Assembly: GCF_027922005.1 (NCBI RefSeq)
Contig: NZ_BSEV01000022.1
Coordinates: 24,741 to 88,740, forward strand
Source: Streptosporangium carneum
GTDB lineage: Bacteria; Actinomycetota; Actinomycetes; Streptosporangiales; Streptosporangiaceae
Reading direction: 5' to 3'
Length of the DNA stretch: 64,000 bases
Shown: piece after piece, positions 33,615-42,286 of the stretch
Numbering within the stretch: the first letter of the stretch is position 1
Layout: each line of letters opens with the position of its first letter
Made by a program: the position numbers and the translations under genes
The notes under the pieces: model-generated
Seen by the model: the letters and a program-made list of their open reading frames with translations, nothing else
The model's database searches: none
What the model was told of the DNA's origin: nothing

Positions 33615-35057
33615 ATGGTGCCGATGGGCCAGCAAGTCGACAAGGACCGATTCTCCGAGGTGGAGTTCATCCGCTTCGGGAAACGGCTGGCAGAGCAGCT
33701 CGACCAGCTCCGCGAACTGCTCGCCAGACCGGGCTTCGGCACGGGTCCGGCGACGATCGGGGCCGAGCTCGAGCTGTTCCTCATCACCCCGGACGGCAGA
33801 CCGCTGCCGCGCAACCACGAGGTGCGGGCGGCGGCGGCCGACGACCGGCTCGTGCCGGAGCTCGGCAGGTTCAACCTGGAGGTCAACCTGACTCCGCTGC
33901 CGATCGCCGGGCGTCCCTTCACGGCGCTGGCGCGGGAGACGCGCGAGGCGATGGCCATGGTCGACGCGGCGGCGGCCACCCAGGGCGGCCAGGTCGTGGC
34001 GATCGGGATCCTGCCCTCCCTGAGCGAGTTCGACTTCACCCACGAGACGCTCAGCGACGAGAGCCGCTACCGGGCGCTGAGCCGGGGCATGCGACGGCTG
34101 CGCGCGGAACCGTTCCGGGTGAGCATCGAGGGGGTCGAGCAACTGGAGCTCGAGGTCGAGGGCGTGGTCCTGGAAAGCGCCAACACCTCGTGGCAGATCC
34201 ACCTCCGTACGGCTCCCGCCGACTTCGCGCGCGTCTACAACGCCGCCCAGCTGGCCACGGGCCCGGTCCTCGCGGTGAGCGGCAACTCGCCCGGTTTCCT
34301 GGGAAGACGCCTGTGGGAGGAGACCAGGATCGCGCTGTTCGAGGAGGCGGCGGACGACCGCGACGTGGAGCGTCTCGACCGCAGGGACCGGCGGGTCGCC
34401 TTCGGCTCCGGATGGGCGACGGGAGCCCAGGAGATCTTCGAGGCGTGCGTGCGCGACTACGAGCCGGTGCTGCCGATGACCTCCAAGGAGGAGCCGGTGG
34501 CCGGGGAGGTCCCCCAGCTGGCCGAGCTGCGGCTGCACCAGGGCACGGTGTGGCAGTGGAACCGGCCGGTCTACGACCCGGCGGGCGGCGGCCACCTGCG
34601 GGTGGAGATGCGGTCGCTGCCCGCGGGGCCCACCGCCGTGGACATGGCGGCCAACAGCGCCTTCCTGCTGGGGCTCACCGCCGCCCTGGCGGTCGAGCCG
34701 GTCGAGGAGTTCCCCTTCGCCGTGGCCTACCGCAACTTCTACCGGGCGGCGATCCACGGCCTGGACGCGCCGCTCGCCTGGCCGGGCCTGCGGGAGGAGG
34801 TCCCCGCGGCGCGGCTCGCCCTGGACCTGTTGCCCGTCGCCGCGGCGGGACTCGAACGGGTCGGTGTGCGCTCCGACGAGATCGAGTGGGCGCTGGACGT
34901 CATCAGGCAGCGCGTCACGCTGCGCCGTACGGGGGCGATCTGGCAGCGGGAGGCGCTCGGCGAGCACGCCGGGGACCCCGCGGCGCGGGCCCGGATGGTG
35001 GCCCGCTACCGCGAGCTGGCGCTGACCGGCGAGCCCGTGCACACCTGGCCCGTGTGA
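33615..35057 (+). CDS. Glutamate-cysteine ligase-like (GCS2) protein
   Basis: A 480-residue protein of the carboxylate-amine/GCS2 superfamily, which forms gamma-glutamyl bonds with ATP. Motifs include TIGAELELFLIT, LGRFNLEVNLTPLPIAG, ANTSWQIHLRT, SGNSPGFLGRRLWEETRIALFE and HLRVEMRSLPAGPTAVDMAAN. AGGAGG lies 12 bases before ATG 33615; ATG 33624 is an alternative. Substrate preference cannot be read; actinobacterial homologues are often annotated simply as glutamate-cysteine ligase. Confidence 0.75.
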   Translation: MVPMGQQVDKDRFSEVEFIRFGKRLAEQLDQLRELLARPGFGTGPATIGAELELFLITPDGRPLPRNHEVRAAAADDRLVPELGRFNLEVNLTPLPIAGRPFTALARETREAMAMVDAAAATQGGQVVAIGILPSLSEFDFTHETLSDESRYRALSRGMRRLRAEPFRVSIEGVEQLELEVEGVVLESANTSWQIHLRTAPADFARVYNAAQLATGPVLAVSGNSPGFLGRRLWEETRIALFEEAADDRDVERLDRRDRRVAFGSGWATGAQEIFEACVRDYEPVLPMTSKEEPVAGEVPQLAELRLHQGTVWQWNRPVYDPAGGGHLRVEMRSLPAGPTAVDMAANSAFLLGLTAALAVEPVEEFPFAVAYRNFYRAAIHGLDAPLAWPGLREEVPAARLALDLLPVAAAGLERVGVRSDEIEWALDVIRQRVTLRRTGAIWQREALGEHAGDPAARARMVARYRELALTGEPVHTWPV

Positions 35058-35071
35058 CCTCGTGCGGCCCC

Positions 35072-35095
35072 GTGCCCGGCGGCCGTGCCGGGCAC
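35072..35095 (+). terminator. Terminator after the GCS2-type gene
   Basis: GTGCCCGGC and its complement with a six-base loop, 15 bases after the stop. Confidence 0.6.
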
Positions 35096-35209
35096 GGCCG
35101 CCGGCGGTCTCCGGCCACGATCACAAAAAGGATCTAACTCCGGGCATACTCATGAACTCCACATCTCGATCCGCCAGTCAGGGCGGTGACCGGAGAAGGA
35201 GAATCCCTC

Positions 35210-36256
35210 ATGAGCACGATGACGGCCACAGTGGTGGAACCGTTCGAGCTGAGACGCGACGACGGCGACCTGGCGGCCGGGGTCCGGGCGCTGGGCAAGC
35301 ACCTCAGGCGCGTGCCCCTCGACACCGTGCTCGCCAAGGCGAACCGCGTGGCGACCAGGAAGGGGACGACCGGGTCCGCGGCGTTCGGCACGATGAGGCC
35401 GAAGCCGGTCGACTGGTACTGCTTCGACGCCGATGACAACGCCGTCACCGACTGGTACCCCCAGGGTCTGACCTGTGCCTCCGACGCCGGGATCGCCGGA
35501 GGCGTTTTCGTGGTGAGCTGGTACTTCAAGCCGGCGTCCGTGCCGGAGCGGGGCGTGCGCCTGTCCTTCCTCGACACGGCGGCCCTGCGCTACCGGCACG
35601 TCCTGCTCGTGGTGGCGGACCCCGGTGGCGACATCTCCCCGATCAACATCCACGCGGGCGGCATCGCCTGGTACGGCGGCCTGCTGTACGTCGCCGACAC
35701 CGAGCGCGGTCTGCGGGTCTTCGACACCCGGAACATCTTCGAGGTGAACGGGGAGAGCAAGACCACGATCGGGCGCAAGGGCGGGGCCCACAACGCCTTC
35801 GGCTACCGCTACGTGATGCCGCAGACCGGTTCCTGGGCCTCGACCGGCCGCGGCGCCCGGTTCTCCTTCGCCTCCGTCGACCGGAGCACCGACCCCGACA
35901 CGCTGATCTCCGGCGAGTACGTGGACACCCCGGGCAGGATCGGCAGGGTCGCCCGCTGGCCGCTGAACCCCGACGGCTCCCTGCGGGCGGACGCCGCGGG
36001 CCTCGCGCGCCCCCTGGACGCCTACAACCTGCCCGAGCAGAGAATCCAGGGGGCGCTCTCCCACAACGGTGCCTGGTATCTCAGCCAGGCGGAGGGCTCC
36101 ACCAGGAACGGCGCCCTGCTGGTGGCCGGAGAGACCCTGGCCAGGCGGCCGTATCCGGTGGGTCCCGAGGATCTCACCTGCGTCCGCGACAGGAACACGG
36201 TGTGGAGCGTCACCGAGTTCGCGGGCCGCCGCGTGGTCTACGGCGTTCCCCTTTGA
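35210..36256 (+). CDS. Unrecognised 348-residue protein, possibly beta-propeller
   Basis: No signal peptide and no membrane helix. Recurring Tyr/Trp/Gly-rich strands (GIAWYGGLLYVADTERGLRVFDTRNIFEV, GAHNAFGYRYVMPQTGSW, GALSHNGAWYLSQAEGSTRNGALLVAG) suggest a beta-propeller, with DWYCFDADDNAVTDWYPQGLTCASDAG near residue 70. AAGGAG precedes ATG 35210. The stop is the last codon before the IS200/IS605 element, whose right end abuts it, so any native terminator has been displaced. Function is not recognised. Confidence 0.7.
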   Translation: MSTMTATVVEPFELRRDDGDLAAGVRALGKHLRRVPLDTVLAKANRVATRKGTTGSAAFGTMRPKPVDWYCFDADDNAVTDWYPQGLTCASDAGIAGGVFVVSWYFKPASVPERGVRLSFLDTAALRYRHVLLVVADPGGDISPINIHAGGIAWYGGLLYVADTERGLRVFDTRNIFEVNGESKTTIGRKGGAHNAFGYRYVMPQTGSWASTGRGARFSFASVDRSTDPDTLISGEYVDTPGRIGRVARWPLNPDGSLRADAAGLARPLDAYNLPEQRIQGALSHNGAWYLSQAEGSTRNGALLVAGETLARRPYPVGPEDLTCVRDRNTVWSVTEFAGRRVVYGVPL

Positions 36257-36293
36257 CGTCCTCCCCGCCCTGAAGAGCGGAGATTCTCCCCCG

Positions 36294-37083
36294 CTACGCC
36301 GCCGGTGTGGCGGGCAGCCTGGAGTGGGTTCCTGCTTCGCCGGGCCGTGCCGGAGCAAGCCCCGGTCTTACCGTCCCTCCACAGGCGTTTAACCTGTCCG
36401 CCCGTCCGGCGGCCAGGATGTTCTTCGCCGCGTTGACATCCCGGTCGTGAACAGCCCCGCACGGGCAGGTCCACGACCGCACGCTCAAGGGCATCGACTC
36501 GGCGATCACCCCGCAGGCCCCGCACAGCTTCGACGAGGGAAACCACCGGTCCACCCTGGCAAAGGTGCGACCATACCGCTTGGCCTTGTACTCCAGCATG
36601 GCCGTGAACTGCGACCACCCGGCATCGTGCACACCCTTGGCCAGCCGTGTACGCCCCAGACCGGACACCGACAGATTCTCCACGTACACCGCTTGGTTGT
36701 CGCGGATGAGTCGCGTGGAGAGCTTGTGGGCATGGTCCCGGCGCGCGTCGGCCACCCGAGCATGCGCTTTGGCGACCTTCACGACGGCTTTCCCCCTGTT
36801 GGCCGAGCCCTTCTGCTTGCGACTCAACGACCGCTGCGCCCTGCGGAGCTTGTTGGCTGCACGACGCAGGAAACGAGGATTGCCGACCCTTTGGCCATCG
36901 GACAGCACCGCGAAATGCGTCAGCCCCAGATCGATGCCGACCTCGCCGAAGCCCTTGCGCGCGAGCGTCCTGCCTCAGGCGCAGCCCGTCGTTGAACACC
37001 GTCCGCGCGCACCCGAACGCGCGGGCCAGCGCTTGACGCTGACCGGCGCTCGGGTAGAGGCGGAAGTTGTACCGAAGCTGCAC
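36294..37083 (-). pseudogene. tnpB: TnpB with internal deletion and frameshift
   Basis: The N-terminal 45 residues (GTG 37083, LRYNFRLYPSAGQRQALARAFGCARTVFNDGLRLRQDARA) are followed directly, in another frame, by KGFGEVGIDLGLTHFAVLSDG. About 130-140 codons between these points in normal TnpB are missing, with the junction near 36950-36965. The RuvC nuclease residues remain: D in GIDLGLTH, E in YVENLS, D in HDRDVNAAKN, and the zinc ribbon CGACG-CPCG. As it stands the gene cannot make a full TnpB. A short RuvC-only product starting at GTG 36908 is conceivable but lacks the first Asp. Confidence 0.85.
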
Positions 37084-37105
37084 ACCATGATCCTACCGTT
37101 GGCTT

Positions 37106-37522
37106 ATGGCCGAACATGGAGACATCAGAACTGGTAGACACTGTGTTTTCGCTCTGCATGCCCACTTGGTTTTCGTCACCAAGTATCGGCACCCGGTGTT
37201 CACTGGAACCCATCTGGAACGTGTGGAGCAGATCATGCGGGAGGTATGTAGCGACTTCGAGACCGAACTGGCCGAGTTCAACGGCGAGAGCAACCACGTG
37301 CACCTGCTGGTGAACTTCCCGCCCAAGATCGCCCTGTCCAGGCTCGTCAACTCGCTGAAGGGCGTGTCCTCCCGGCGAATGCGCCAGGAGTTTCCCGAAC
37401 TGGCCCGCCACTACTACCGGGCGAACAAGCTGTGGTCGGGCTCTTACTTCGCCGGATCGGTGGGCGGCGCACCGATCGGTGTCCTGCGCCGGTACATCGA
37501 GCAGCAGAACCGCCCGGTTTAG
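37106..37522 (+). CDS. tnpA: IS200/IS605 TnpA transposase (Y1, HUH)
   Basis: A complete 138-residue single-strand transposase. The HUH metal motif is in ESNHVHLLVNFP and the catalytic tyrosine in LRRYIEQQ near the C-terminus. The N-terminus CVFALHAHLVFVTKYRHPVF is typical. Length and motifs are intact, so the element might still be mobilised even though its tnpB is broken. It is read away from tnpB, with the two starts 22 bases apart. Confidence 0.92.
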   Translation: MAEHGDIRTGRHCVFALHAHLVFVTKYRHPVFTGTHLERVEQIMREVCSDFETELAEFNGESNHVHLLVNFPPKIALSRLVNSLKGVSSRRMRQEFPELARHYYRANKLWSGSYFAGSVGGAPIGVLRRYIEQQNRPV

Positions 37523-37551
37523 GGCATGCTCGGGCCTGGCGGCCCTCCCGC

Positions 37552-37595
37552 GCGGGCCTTCACCTTCCGGCCTGGAGACCGGAGCACCGGCCCGC
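37552..37595. repeat. Nested hairpin at the tnpA-side end of the IS
   Basis: Outer arms GCGGGCC/GGCCCGC enclose an inner TTCCGG/CCGGA stem. Likely the left-end structure recognised by TnpA; it could also terminate pcp on the minus strand. Confidence 0.5.
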
Positions 37596-37640
37596 ATTTA
37601 GGTAGCCCCGGCGTCCCGGGCCTTGTGGCCCCGGTCCGTC

Positions 37641-38261
37641 TCAGTGCAGGGAGCCGCCGACCAGGCGCAGGTCGTCGGCCACGGAGACGGCGGCGGTCAC
37701 GATCGCGGTCAGCGCCGCGGCCGCCATCGCGACGGGCATGGACGGCTCGCTCCGGCCGAGGGTCTGCTCGGGGGCGAACGGCACATGCACGAAACCGCCG
37801 CGGACTCCGGGGAGCTCGGTGGCGATCAGGTGCATGAGGCCGTAGAAGAGGTGGTTGCAGACGAACGTCCCCGCGCTCTGCGACACGCTCGCGGGCACCG
37901 CCGCCGCCCTGGCCGCCGCGACGCAGGCCTTGACCGGCAGGGTGGCGAAGTAGGCGGCGGGGCCGCCGCGCACCACCGGCTCGTCGATCGGCTGCTGTCC
38001 GGCGTTGTCGGGAATGCGTGCGTCGTTCAGGTTGACGGCCACCCGCTCGACCGTCATGTCCGCTCTGCCGCCCGCCTGCCCGACACAGACGATCACCGAG
38101 GGATCGTGTTCGAGCACCGCGGCCCGCAGGTGCTCCAACGCCTCGCCGAACACGCACGGCACCTGCACGGCCCGCACGCCCGGCACGAGCCTGACCGCCT
38201 CCCACGACGGGTTGACCGAGGCGCCGCCGAACGGCTCGAAGCCGGTGAGCAGGACGTTCAT
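37641..38261 (-). CDS. pcp: Pyroglutamyl-peptidase I
   Basis: A 206-residue cysteine peptidase (C15) that removes N-terminal pyroglutamate. The start MNVLLTGFEPFGGASVNPSW is the family signature. The catalytic Glu lies in MTVERVAVN, the Cys in SAGTFVCNHLFYGLMH and the His in GGFVHVPFAPEQ. ATG 38261 overlaps the stop of the DCC gene, so the longer frame is rejected. The stop is close to the left end of the IS element. Confidence 0.92.
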   Translation of the reverse strand: MNVLLTGFEPFGGASVNPSWEAVRLVPGVRAVQVPCVFGEALEHLRAAVLEHDPSVIVCVGQAGGRADMTVERVAVNLNDARIPDNAGQQPIDEPVVRGGPAAYFATLPVKACVAAARAAAVPASVSQSAGTFVCNHLFYGLMHLIATELPGVRGGFVHVPFAPEQTLGRSEPSMPVAMAAAALTAIVTAAVSVADDLRLVGGSLH

Positions 38262-38635
38262 CGCCGGTCCGCGGGCAGGGAGCAGGTGGGGGTGCCGCCG
38301 GGAAGGCGGTGACGGTTGGCGGCGACGAGCCGGTAGACCCAGTGGGCCACCCAGCGCAGCGGCGGGACCCGCAGCGGGAACCCGGCCAGGCTCCACGGCG
38401 CCCCCGCGGCGATCAGCAGCTTGGCGACCGCCTGCGCCCCGCCGTGCACCCGGCCGCGCTCGATCCACAGCACCTCGTGATCAGCCCGCTCGCGCGTGGT
38501 GCCGAGCGCCTCCAGGTCCGCGAACTGCCAGGGGACAGGACGGGCCCGCAGACCGATCCGGCGCTCGGCGAACCTGACGCTTGTGGCGCAGAAGCCGCAG
38601 TCACCGTCATAAAGCAGAACCGGTTGTTCCGTCAT
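38258..38635 (-). CDS. DCC-family thiol-disulfide oxidoreductase-like protein (DUF393)
   Basis: A 125-residue DUF393 protein whose name-giving motif is seen at residues 9-16 (LYDGDCGFC), with the CxxC-type pair C13-C16. LRWVAHWVYRLVAANRHRL near the end is also typical. TAGTGT ends seven bases before the ATG, a leaderless start. It overlaps pcp by four bases and forms an operon with it; the functional link is unclear. Confidence 0.87.
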   Translation of the reverse strand: MTEQPVLLYDGDCGFCATSVRFAERRIGLRARPVPWQFADLEALGTTRERADHEVLWIERGRVHGGAQAVAKLLIAAGAPWSLAGFPLRVPPLRWVAHWVYRLVAANRHRLPGGTPTCSLPADRR

Positions 38636-38737
38636 GGGACAGACACTACCCGGGCGATTCGATCAAGGCCGTGGCGCGGGGCGCCGTGATCGACGGGAGA
38701 TCCGGGCGCCGTGGCAGGCGGGCGGGAGGGCCGTCGA

Positions 38738-39655
38738 TCAGCCGGAGGGCGGCCCGTCGAGATGCCGGAAGGCCTCGTGCGCGGAGCGGACGCTGTCGCG
38801 CAGCGCCTGCTCCAGCCTGCCCGCGTCCTGCGCCAGGTGGTCCAGCTCCGGCACGGCGAACGCGTCGGCGCCGCTCTCGGCCAGGAGTTCCTCGTAGCGG
38901 GGGAGCCTGGCACGGAGCACCTCGATCTGCTCGTGGGCGTTCAGGGCCCGCTCCGCCTCCGCCACATGGCCCGCGTAGCGCTCCAGCGCCTCGACGCGGG
39001 CGACCACCGCCGCCTCGCTCCCGGCCAGCGCCCGCTCGAGCGGCGCCAGGGCGGCGGCGACCTCGGGCGTGCTTCCGCCGTACGCGAGCTCACGGTGCTC
39101 CGACCTGAGCGCCGACAGCTTGGCCAGCAGCCGCGCGATCTCCCACTCCTGCGCGGGGAGCATCACCGCGTTGCGCATGTCGTCGAGCATGCCCATGGCG
39201 TTGACCCGTGAGCCGAGCACGCTGTCGACCGCCCGCTGGGCCCGGCCGAGCAGCTGGCCCGCGCCCTGGTCGAAGTCCTCAGGAAGCAGGTAGCGGCCCT
39301 CGTACCAGCGGGCGTGTCCGTAGAGCTCGTGGTCGGCGGACTCGCCCTCCAGCGGATCGGCGTCCCGGGCGGCGAGCAGGCCGACGAAGACCACGAAGAC
39401 GAGCAGCGAGAACACGAACAGGACGACCTGTCCCATCTTCACCAGCAGCAGGCTCACGAGGAGGCCGCCGGAGGCCGCGGCGAAGGCCTGCAGAACACCG
39501 GCGGGCACCTTCGTCGTGGCGGCGGGAGGCTCCGGGCTCCACCCGGCGCGGATGCGTGACAGCAGGGGGCCGCGTTGACGGAAGAGGTTGGCGACGTCCA
39601 TGGGCACTTCCGGGTCGACCGCCACACGCCGCAATGGGTTCGCTCCCTTCGCCAC
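38738..39655 (-). CDS. Membrane coiled-coil protein, paralogue A
   Basis: A 305-residue protein with two adjacent membrane helices (about 52-95), then a long helical region. The conserved block LLGRAQRAVDSVLGSRVNAMGMLDDMRNAVMLPAQEWEIARLLAKLSALR is followed by predicted coiled coil (LAGSEAAVVARVEALERYAGHVAEAERAL). GTG 39655 is leaderless with TATGAT ending seven bases before it. It is a tandem paralogue of the gene at 39678, sharing most of its length. Function is not recognised; the topology suggests a cytoplasmic scaffold tethered to the membrane. Confidence 0.8.
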   Translation of the reverse strand: MAKGANPLRRVAVDPEVPMDVANLFRQRGPLLSRIRAGWSPEPPAATTKVPAGVLQAFAAASGGLLVSLLLVKMGQVVLFVFSLLVFVVFVGLLAARDADPLEGESADHELYGHARWYEGRYLLPEDFDQGAGQLLGRAQRAVDSVLGSRVNAMGMLDDMRNAVMLPAQEWEIARLLAKLSALRSEHRELAYGGSTPEVAAALAPLERALAGSEAAVVARVEALERYAGHVAEAERALNAHEQIEVLRARLPRYEELLAESGADAFAVPELDHLAQDAGRLEQALRDSVRSAHEAFRHLDGPPSG

Positions 39656-39677
39656 CGTCTAGATCATATGTTCCAGA

Positions 39678-40553
39678 TCATCCGTCGAGATAGCGGAACG
39701 CCTCATGAGCGGAACGGAGACTGTCGCGCAGGGCGCGCCTCAGGTGGTCGGCGTCGTCGCTCAGGCTGCCGATCTCGGGGGCGAAGAAGCGGGCCGCGCC
39801 CGTCTCGGCGACGAGCTGCTCGTACTCCGGCAGGTGCGCGCGCAGCACCTCGATCTGTCCCTGGGAGACGAGGGCGCGGTCGGCCTGCGTGACGTGCGCG
39901 GCGTAACGTTCCAGTGCCTCGACCCGCGCGACGACGGCGGCCTCGCTGGCGGTGAGCGCCCGTTCCATCGGCGCCATCGCGGCGGCCACCTCGGGGCTTC
40001 TGCCGCCCCGGGCCAGGTGACGGTGCCTGGCGCGCAGCTCGGACAGCTTGGTCAGCAGCCGCGCGATCTCCCACTCCTCCGCGGGGAGCATCACGGCGTT
40101 GCGCACGCTGTCGAGCATGCCCATGACGTTGACCCGGGAGCGCAGGATGTGGTCGATCGCCCGCTGGGCCCGGCCGAGCAGCTCCCTCGCGGCGAAGTCG
40201 AAGTCCTCGAGGATCAGGTAACGCCCCTGGTGCTGCCGCGAGTGGCGGTACAGGACGCGTTCGACGGAGTCCGCGGGGGCGGGTTTCGTCGCGAAGTAGA
40301 CACAGCTGAGGATGAGCAGGCAGATGACGGCCGCGGTGACGGAGAACGCCACCGGCACGCCGACGAGCGCGGTTCCGCCCAGGCCCAGCAGGACCGTGCT
40401 CCCGAAGGCGGCCACGAGCGCGGCCGGAACCCTTGATGTGCCGTCGGGCTCGGGGTTCCAGCCGGACCTGAAGCGGGAGAGCAGTGGCCCGTGCCGGCGC
40501 ATGAGGTTGGCAACCTCCGTAGGTACCCCCGGATCGACCACCACGCGGTGCAC
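39678..40553 (-). CDS. Membrane coiled-coil protein, paralogue B
   Basis: A 291-residue tandem paralogue of the previous gene with two membrane helices (about 45-88) and the block LLGRAQRAIDHILRSRVNVMGMLDSVRNAVMLPAEEWEIARLLTKLSELR. GTG 40553 is preceded by GGAGGGG at eight bases. Twenty bases upstream is another GTG (40573) whose frame matches paralogue A's N-terminus MAKGAN for five codons but is shifted by one base relative to this gene, so the ancestral start seems to have been lost. It is probably transcribed ahead of paralogue A. Confidence 0.8.
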   Translation of the reverse strand: MHRVVVDPGVPTEVANLMRRHGPLLSRFRSGWNPEPDGTSRVPAALVAAFGSTVLLGLGGTALVGVPVAFSVTAAVICLLILSCVYFATKPAPADSVERVLYRHSRQHQGRYLILEDFDFAARELLGRAQRAIDHILRSRVNVMGMLDSVRNAVMLPAEEWEIARLLTKLSELRARHRHLARGGRSPEVAAAMAPMERALTASEAAVVARVEALERYAAHVTQADRALVSQGQIEVLRAHLPEYEQLVAETGAARFFAPEIGSLSDDADHLRRALRDSLRSAHEAFRYLDG

Positions 40554-40671
40554 AGGCTCGTCCCCTCCGCCACGCGCCGACGGGCGTGGCGATTAACCGG
40601 TTTTACGTTATGCGTCCCTCCATGTTGCCTCCTCGGAGGTAAGAGTCGCGTGTGAAAAACAGGACCGTGAC

Positions 40672-40720
40672 GTTCCCGGCCCCCGGCGTCGCCCGCCGGG
40701 CGCCTGTGGGGGCCGGGAAC
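40672..40720 (-). terminator. Terminator of the flavoprotein gene
   Basis: GTTCCCGGCCCCC and its complement enclose a GC-rich, self-complementary loop, 66 bases after the stop of the gene at 40786. Confidence 0.7.
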
Positions 40721-40785
40721 GGCGGGCTGTCCGGCCGGGCACGGGGCGGTCCCTGAGACGGTTCCGGACGGGGTGTCCGAGACGG

Positions 40786-41946
40786 TCAGAGCACGCCGAG
40801 CGCGGTCTTGCCGACGACGTCGTGGACCAGGTTGGCGTTCGGCGGGTGGAAGCCGCCCGCGCGGACGTCGCGGTAGAGGCGCTCAAGCTCGTTCCTGCGG
40901 AAGAAGGACCCGCCGCCCGCCACCCGCAGGGCCAGGTCGACGACCTCCTTCGCGCCCTCGACCGCGTTGTACTTGACGCCGAAGAGCCTGGCGGGCCAGG
41001 CGGAACCGTGGTCGACGCCCTCCGCCCAGTCGCGCGCGACGCCGTCGATCTGCGCCTCGATGGCCTGGAGCCGCAACGCCGCCTCCGCGACGTTCCACTG
41101 GACCAGGGGGTGGTCGGCGAAGGTCCTGCCCCCGAGCTCCTGGGAGACGGCCCGCCTGGCGCTCGCGACGGCGAGGTCGAGGGCGCGCTCGGCGATGCCG
41201 TAGTAGACGTTGCCGAACAGCGGGAAGACCCAGCCGAAGATGCTCGCCACGAACGGGTCTCCGGTCGGCCCGGCGGGCAGCACGCGTGTGACGTACGGCG
41301 CGGCGGCCTCGACTCCCTCCAGGACCGTGTCGTGGCTGCTGGTCGCCCGTGCCCCCAGGGTGTCCCAGACCTCCTCGATCCGGTAGCCGGGGTCCTCGCG
41401 CCGGGTGAAGGCGTGCACGACCTTCGGGTTCTCCGGGTCGGTGGTGTCCAGGGCGTGCAGGCCGAGCCAGTCCCAGACGGGGGACAGGGAGGTGAAGGTC
41501 TTGCGGCCGTGGAAACGGTAGCCGCCGTCCCCGGTCGGCTCCGCCCTGACGAGGGAGTGTCCCAGCCCCAGGTCGTTGCCCGCCTCGCCGTGCCCGGCCG
41601 CGAACACCCTGCCCGCCGCGGCCTCACGCAGCAGCCAGTCGAGAGAGCCGTCTCCGGCGTGGTGCAGGTCGGCGGCCACCCCGGTCCAGTAGAGGTGCAT
41701 GTTGATCCCCAGCGCGGTGGCCGCCCCGTGGTAGGCGAGGCGACGCTGTTCGAGCGCGACCTCGGGCAGGGTGAAGCCGTGGCCGCCGAGCGCCTCGGGC
41801 ACGGCGACGCCGAGATATCCCAGCTCCTTCAGCTCCTCGAAGTCCTGGGTGAAGAAGACGTTGTCCCGGTCGTAGCCGGGGGCGCGCTTGGCGACCCCCC
41901 GGAGCAGCTCGTCGGTCAGCAGTCTCCTGCCCTCTTGACGGCCCAT
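40786..41946 (-). CDS. Acyl-CoA dehydrogenase-fold flavoprotein (type 2 C-terminal domain)
   Basis: About 386 residues with acyl-CoA dehydrogenase domains: VFFTQDFEELKELGYLGVAVPEALGGHGFTLPEV at the N-terminus, the flavin-facing HGRKTFTSLSPVWDWL segment and a C-terminal domain ending AGGGSFFRRNELERLYRDVRAGGFHPPNANLVHDVVGK. That ending is typical of the flavin monooxygenase-like branch (DszC/HpaH type) rather than true dehydrogenases with the AIGEG glutamate. ATG 41946 has GAGG at a good distance; in-frame starts at 41982 and 42009 also exist. Confidence 0.82.
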   Translation of the reverse strand: MGRQEGRRLLTDELLRGVAKRAPGYDRDNVFFTQDFEELKELGYLGVAVPEALGGHGFTLPEVALEQRRLAYHGAATALGINMHLYWTGVAADLHHAGDGSLDWLLREAAAGRVFAAGHGEAGNDLGLGHSLVRAEPTGDGGYRFHGRKTFTSLSPVWDWLGLHALDTTDPENPKVVHAFTRREDPGYRIEEVWDTLGARATSSHDTVLEGVEAAAPYVTRVLPAGPTGDPFVASIFGWVFPLFGNVYYGIAERALDLAVASARRAVSQELGGRTFADHPLVQWNVAEAALRLQAIEAQIDGVARDWAEGVDHGSAWPARLFGVKYNAVEGAKEVVDLALRVAGGGSFFRRNELERLYRDVRAGGFHPPNANLVHDVVGKTALGVL

Positions 41947-42112
41947 CGTGCCTCGCTTTCGACGCTCTCGCTTGGTCGCCATCGAAACATCGCCCGACAG
42001 AAAAAGCAATCAAACAAGTAGGGAATACATGAATTACTGACGGGCCGCCCGTCGTGGAGTCGTTCCGTCGGAGGGGAGGTCGCCGCGGGCGCGGTGCCGT
42101 CTCGGGGACGAC

Positions 42113-42153
42113 GGCGGGGAAGGCGGCGGGGAAGGCGGCGGGGAAGGCGGCGG
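42113..42153. repeat. 12-bp tandem repeat
   Basis: About 3.4 copies of GGCGGCGGGGAA in direct tandem, just beyond the tRNA terminator. Likely slippage-derived. Confidence 0.6.
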
Positions 42154-42164
42154 CCGGGAAAAGG

Positions 42165-42193
42165 AAAATCCCAGGCCGTAGGCCTGGGATTTT
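42165..42193 (-). terminator. Intrinsic terminator of the tRNA operon
   Basis: AAAATCCCAGGCC and its exact complement with a three-base loop. On the minus strand it ends in TTTTCCTTTT, a rare classical U-rich tract in this genome. Confidence 0.85.
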
Positions 42194-42197
42194 CTGG

Positions 42198-42272
42198 TGG
42201 TGGACGATACAGGGATTGAACCTGTGACCTCTTCCGTGTCAGGGAAGCGCTCTCCCGCTGAGCTAATCGTCC
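42198..42272 (-). tRNA. tRNA-Val (GAC)
   Basis: Complete cloverleaf on the minus strand: acceptor GGACGAT/ATCGTCC, D arm with TTAGCTCAGCGGGAGAGC, anticodon loop CTGACAC (GAC), T arm GGTTCAATCC. The 3' CCA is encoded, unlike the other three tRNAs here. Last gene of the cluster before the terminator. Confidence 0.95.
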
Positions 42273-42286
42273 TCGGGTGAGACCAG

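Larger units (their letters stand above)
36257..37600. mobile_element. IS200/IS605-type element with damaged tnpB
   Basis: The element holds divergent tnpA (plus) and tnpB (minus) starting 22 bases apart. The tnpB-side end (36257-36290) has CCTCCCCGCCCTGAAG followed by GCGGAGATTC, the subterminal hairpin typical of actinobacterial elements of this family. The tnpA-side end has nested hairpins at 37552-37595. No target duplication is expected. The exact left boundary is uncertain by some tens of bases. It sits between the 348-residue gene and pcp. Confidence 0.82.

Noticed and set aside
42113-42153. Tandem repeat considered as CRISPR
   Set aside because: Units are 12 bases with no spacers; simple slippage repeat. 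No CRISPR or cas genes were seen in the window.
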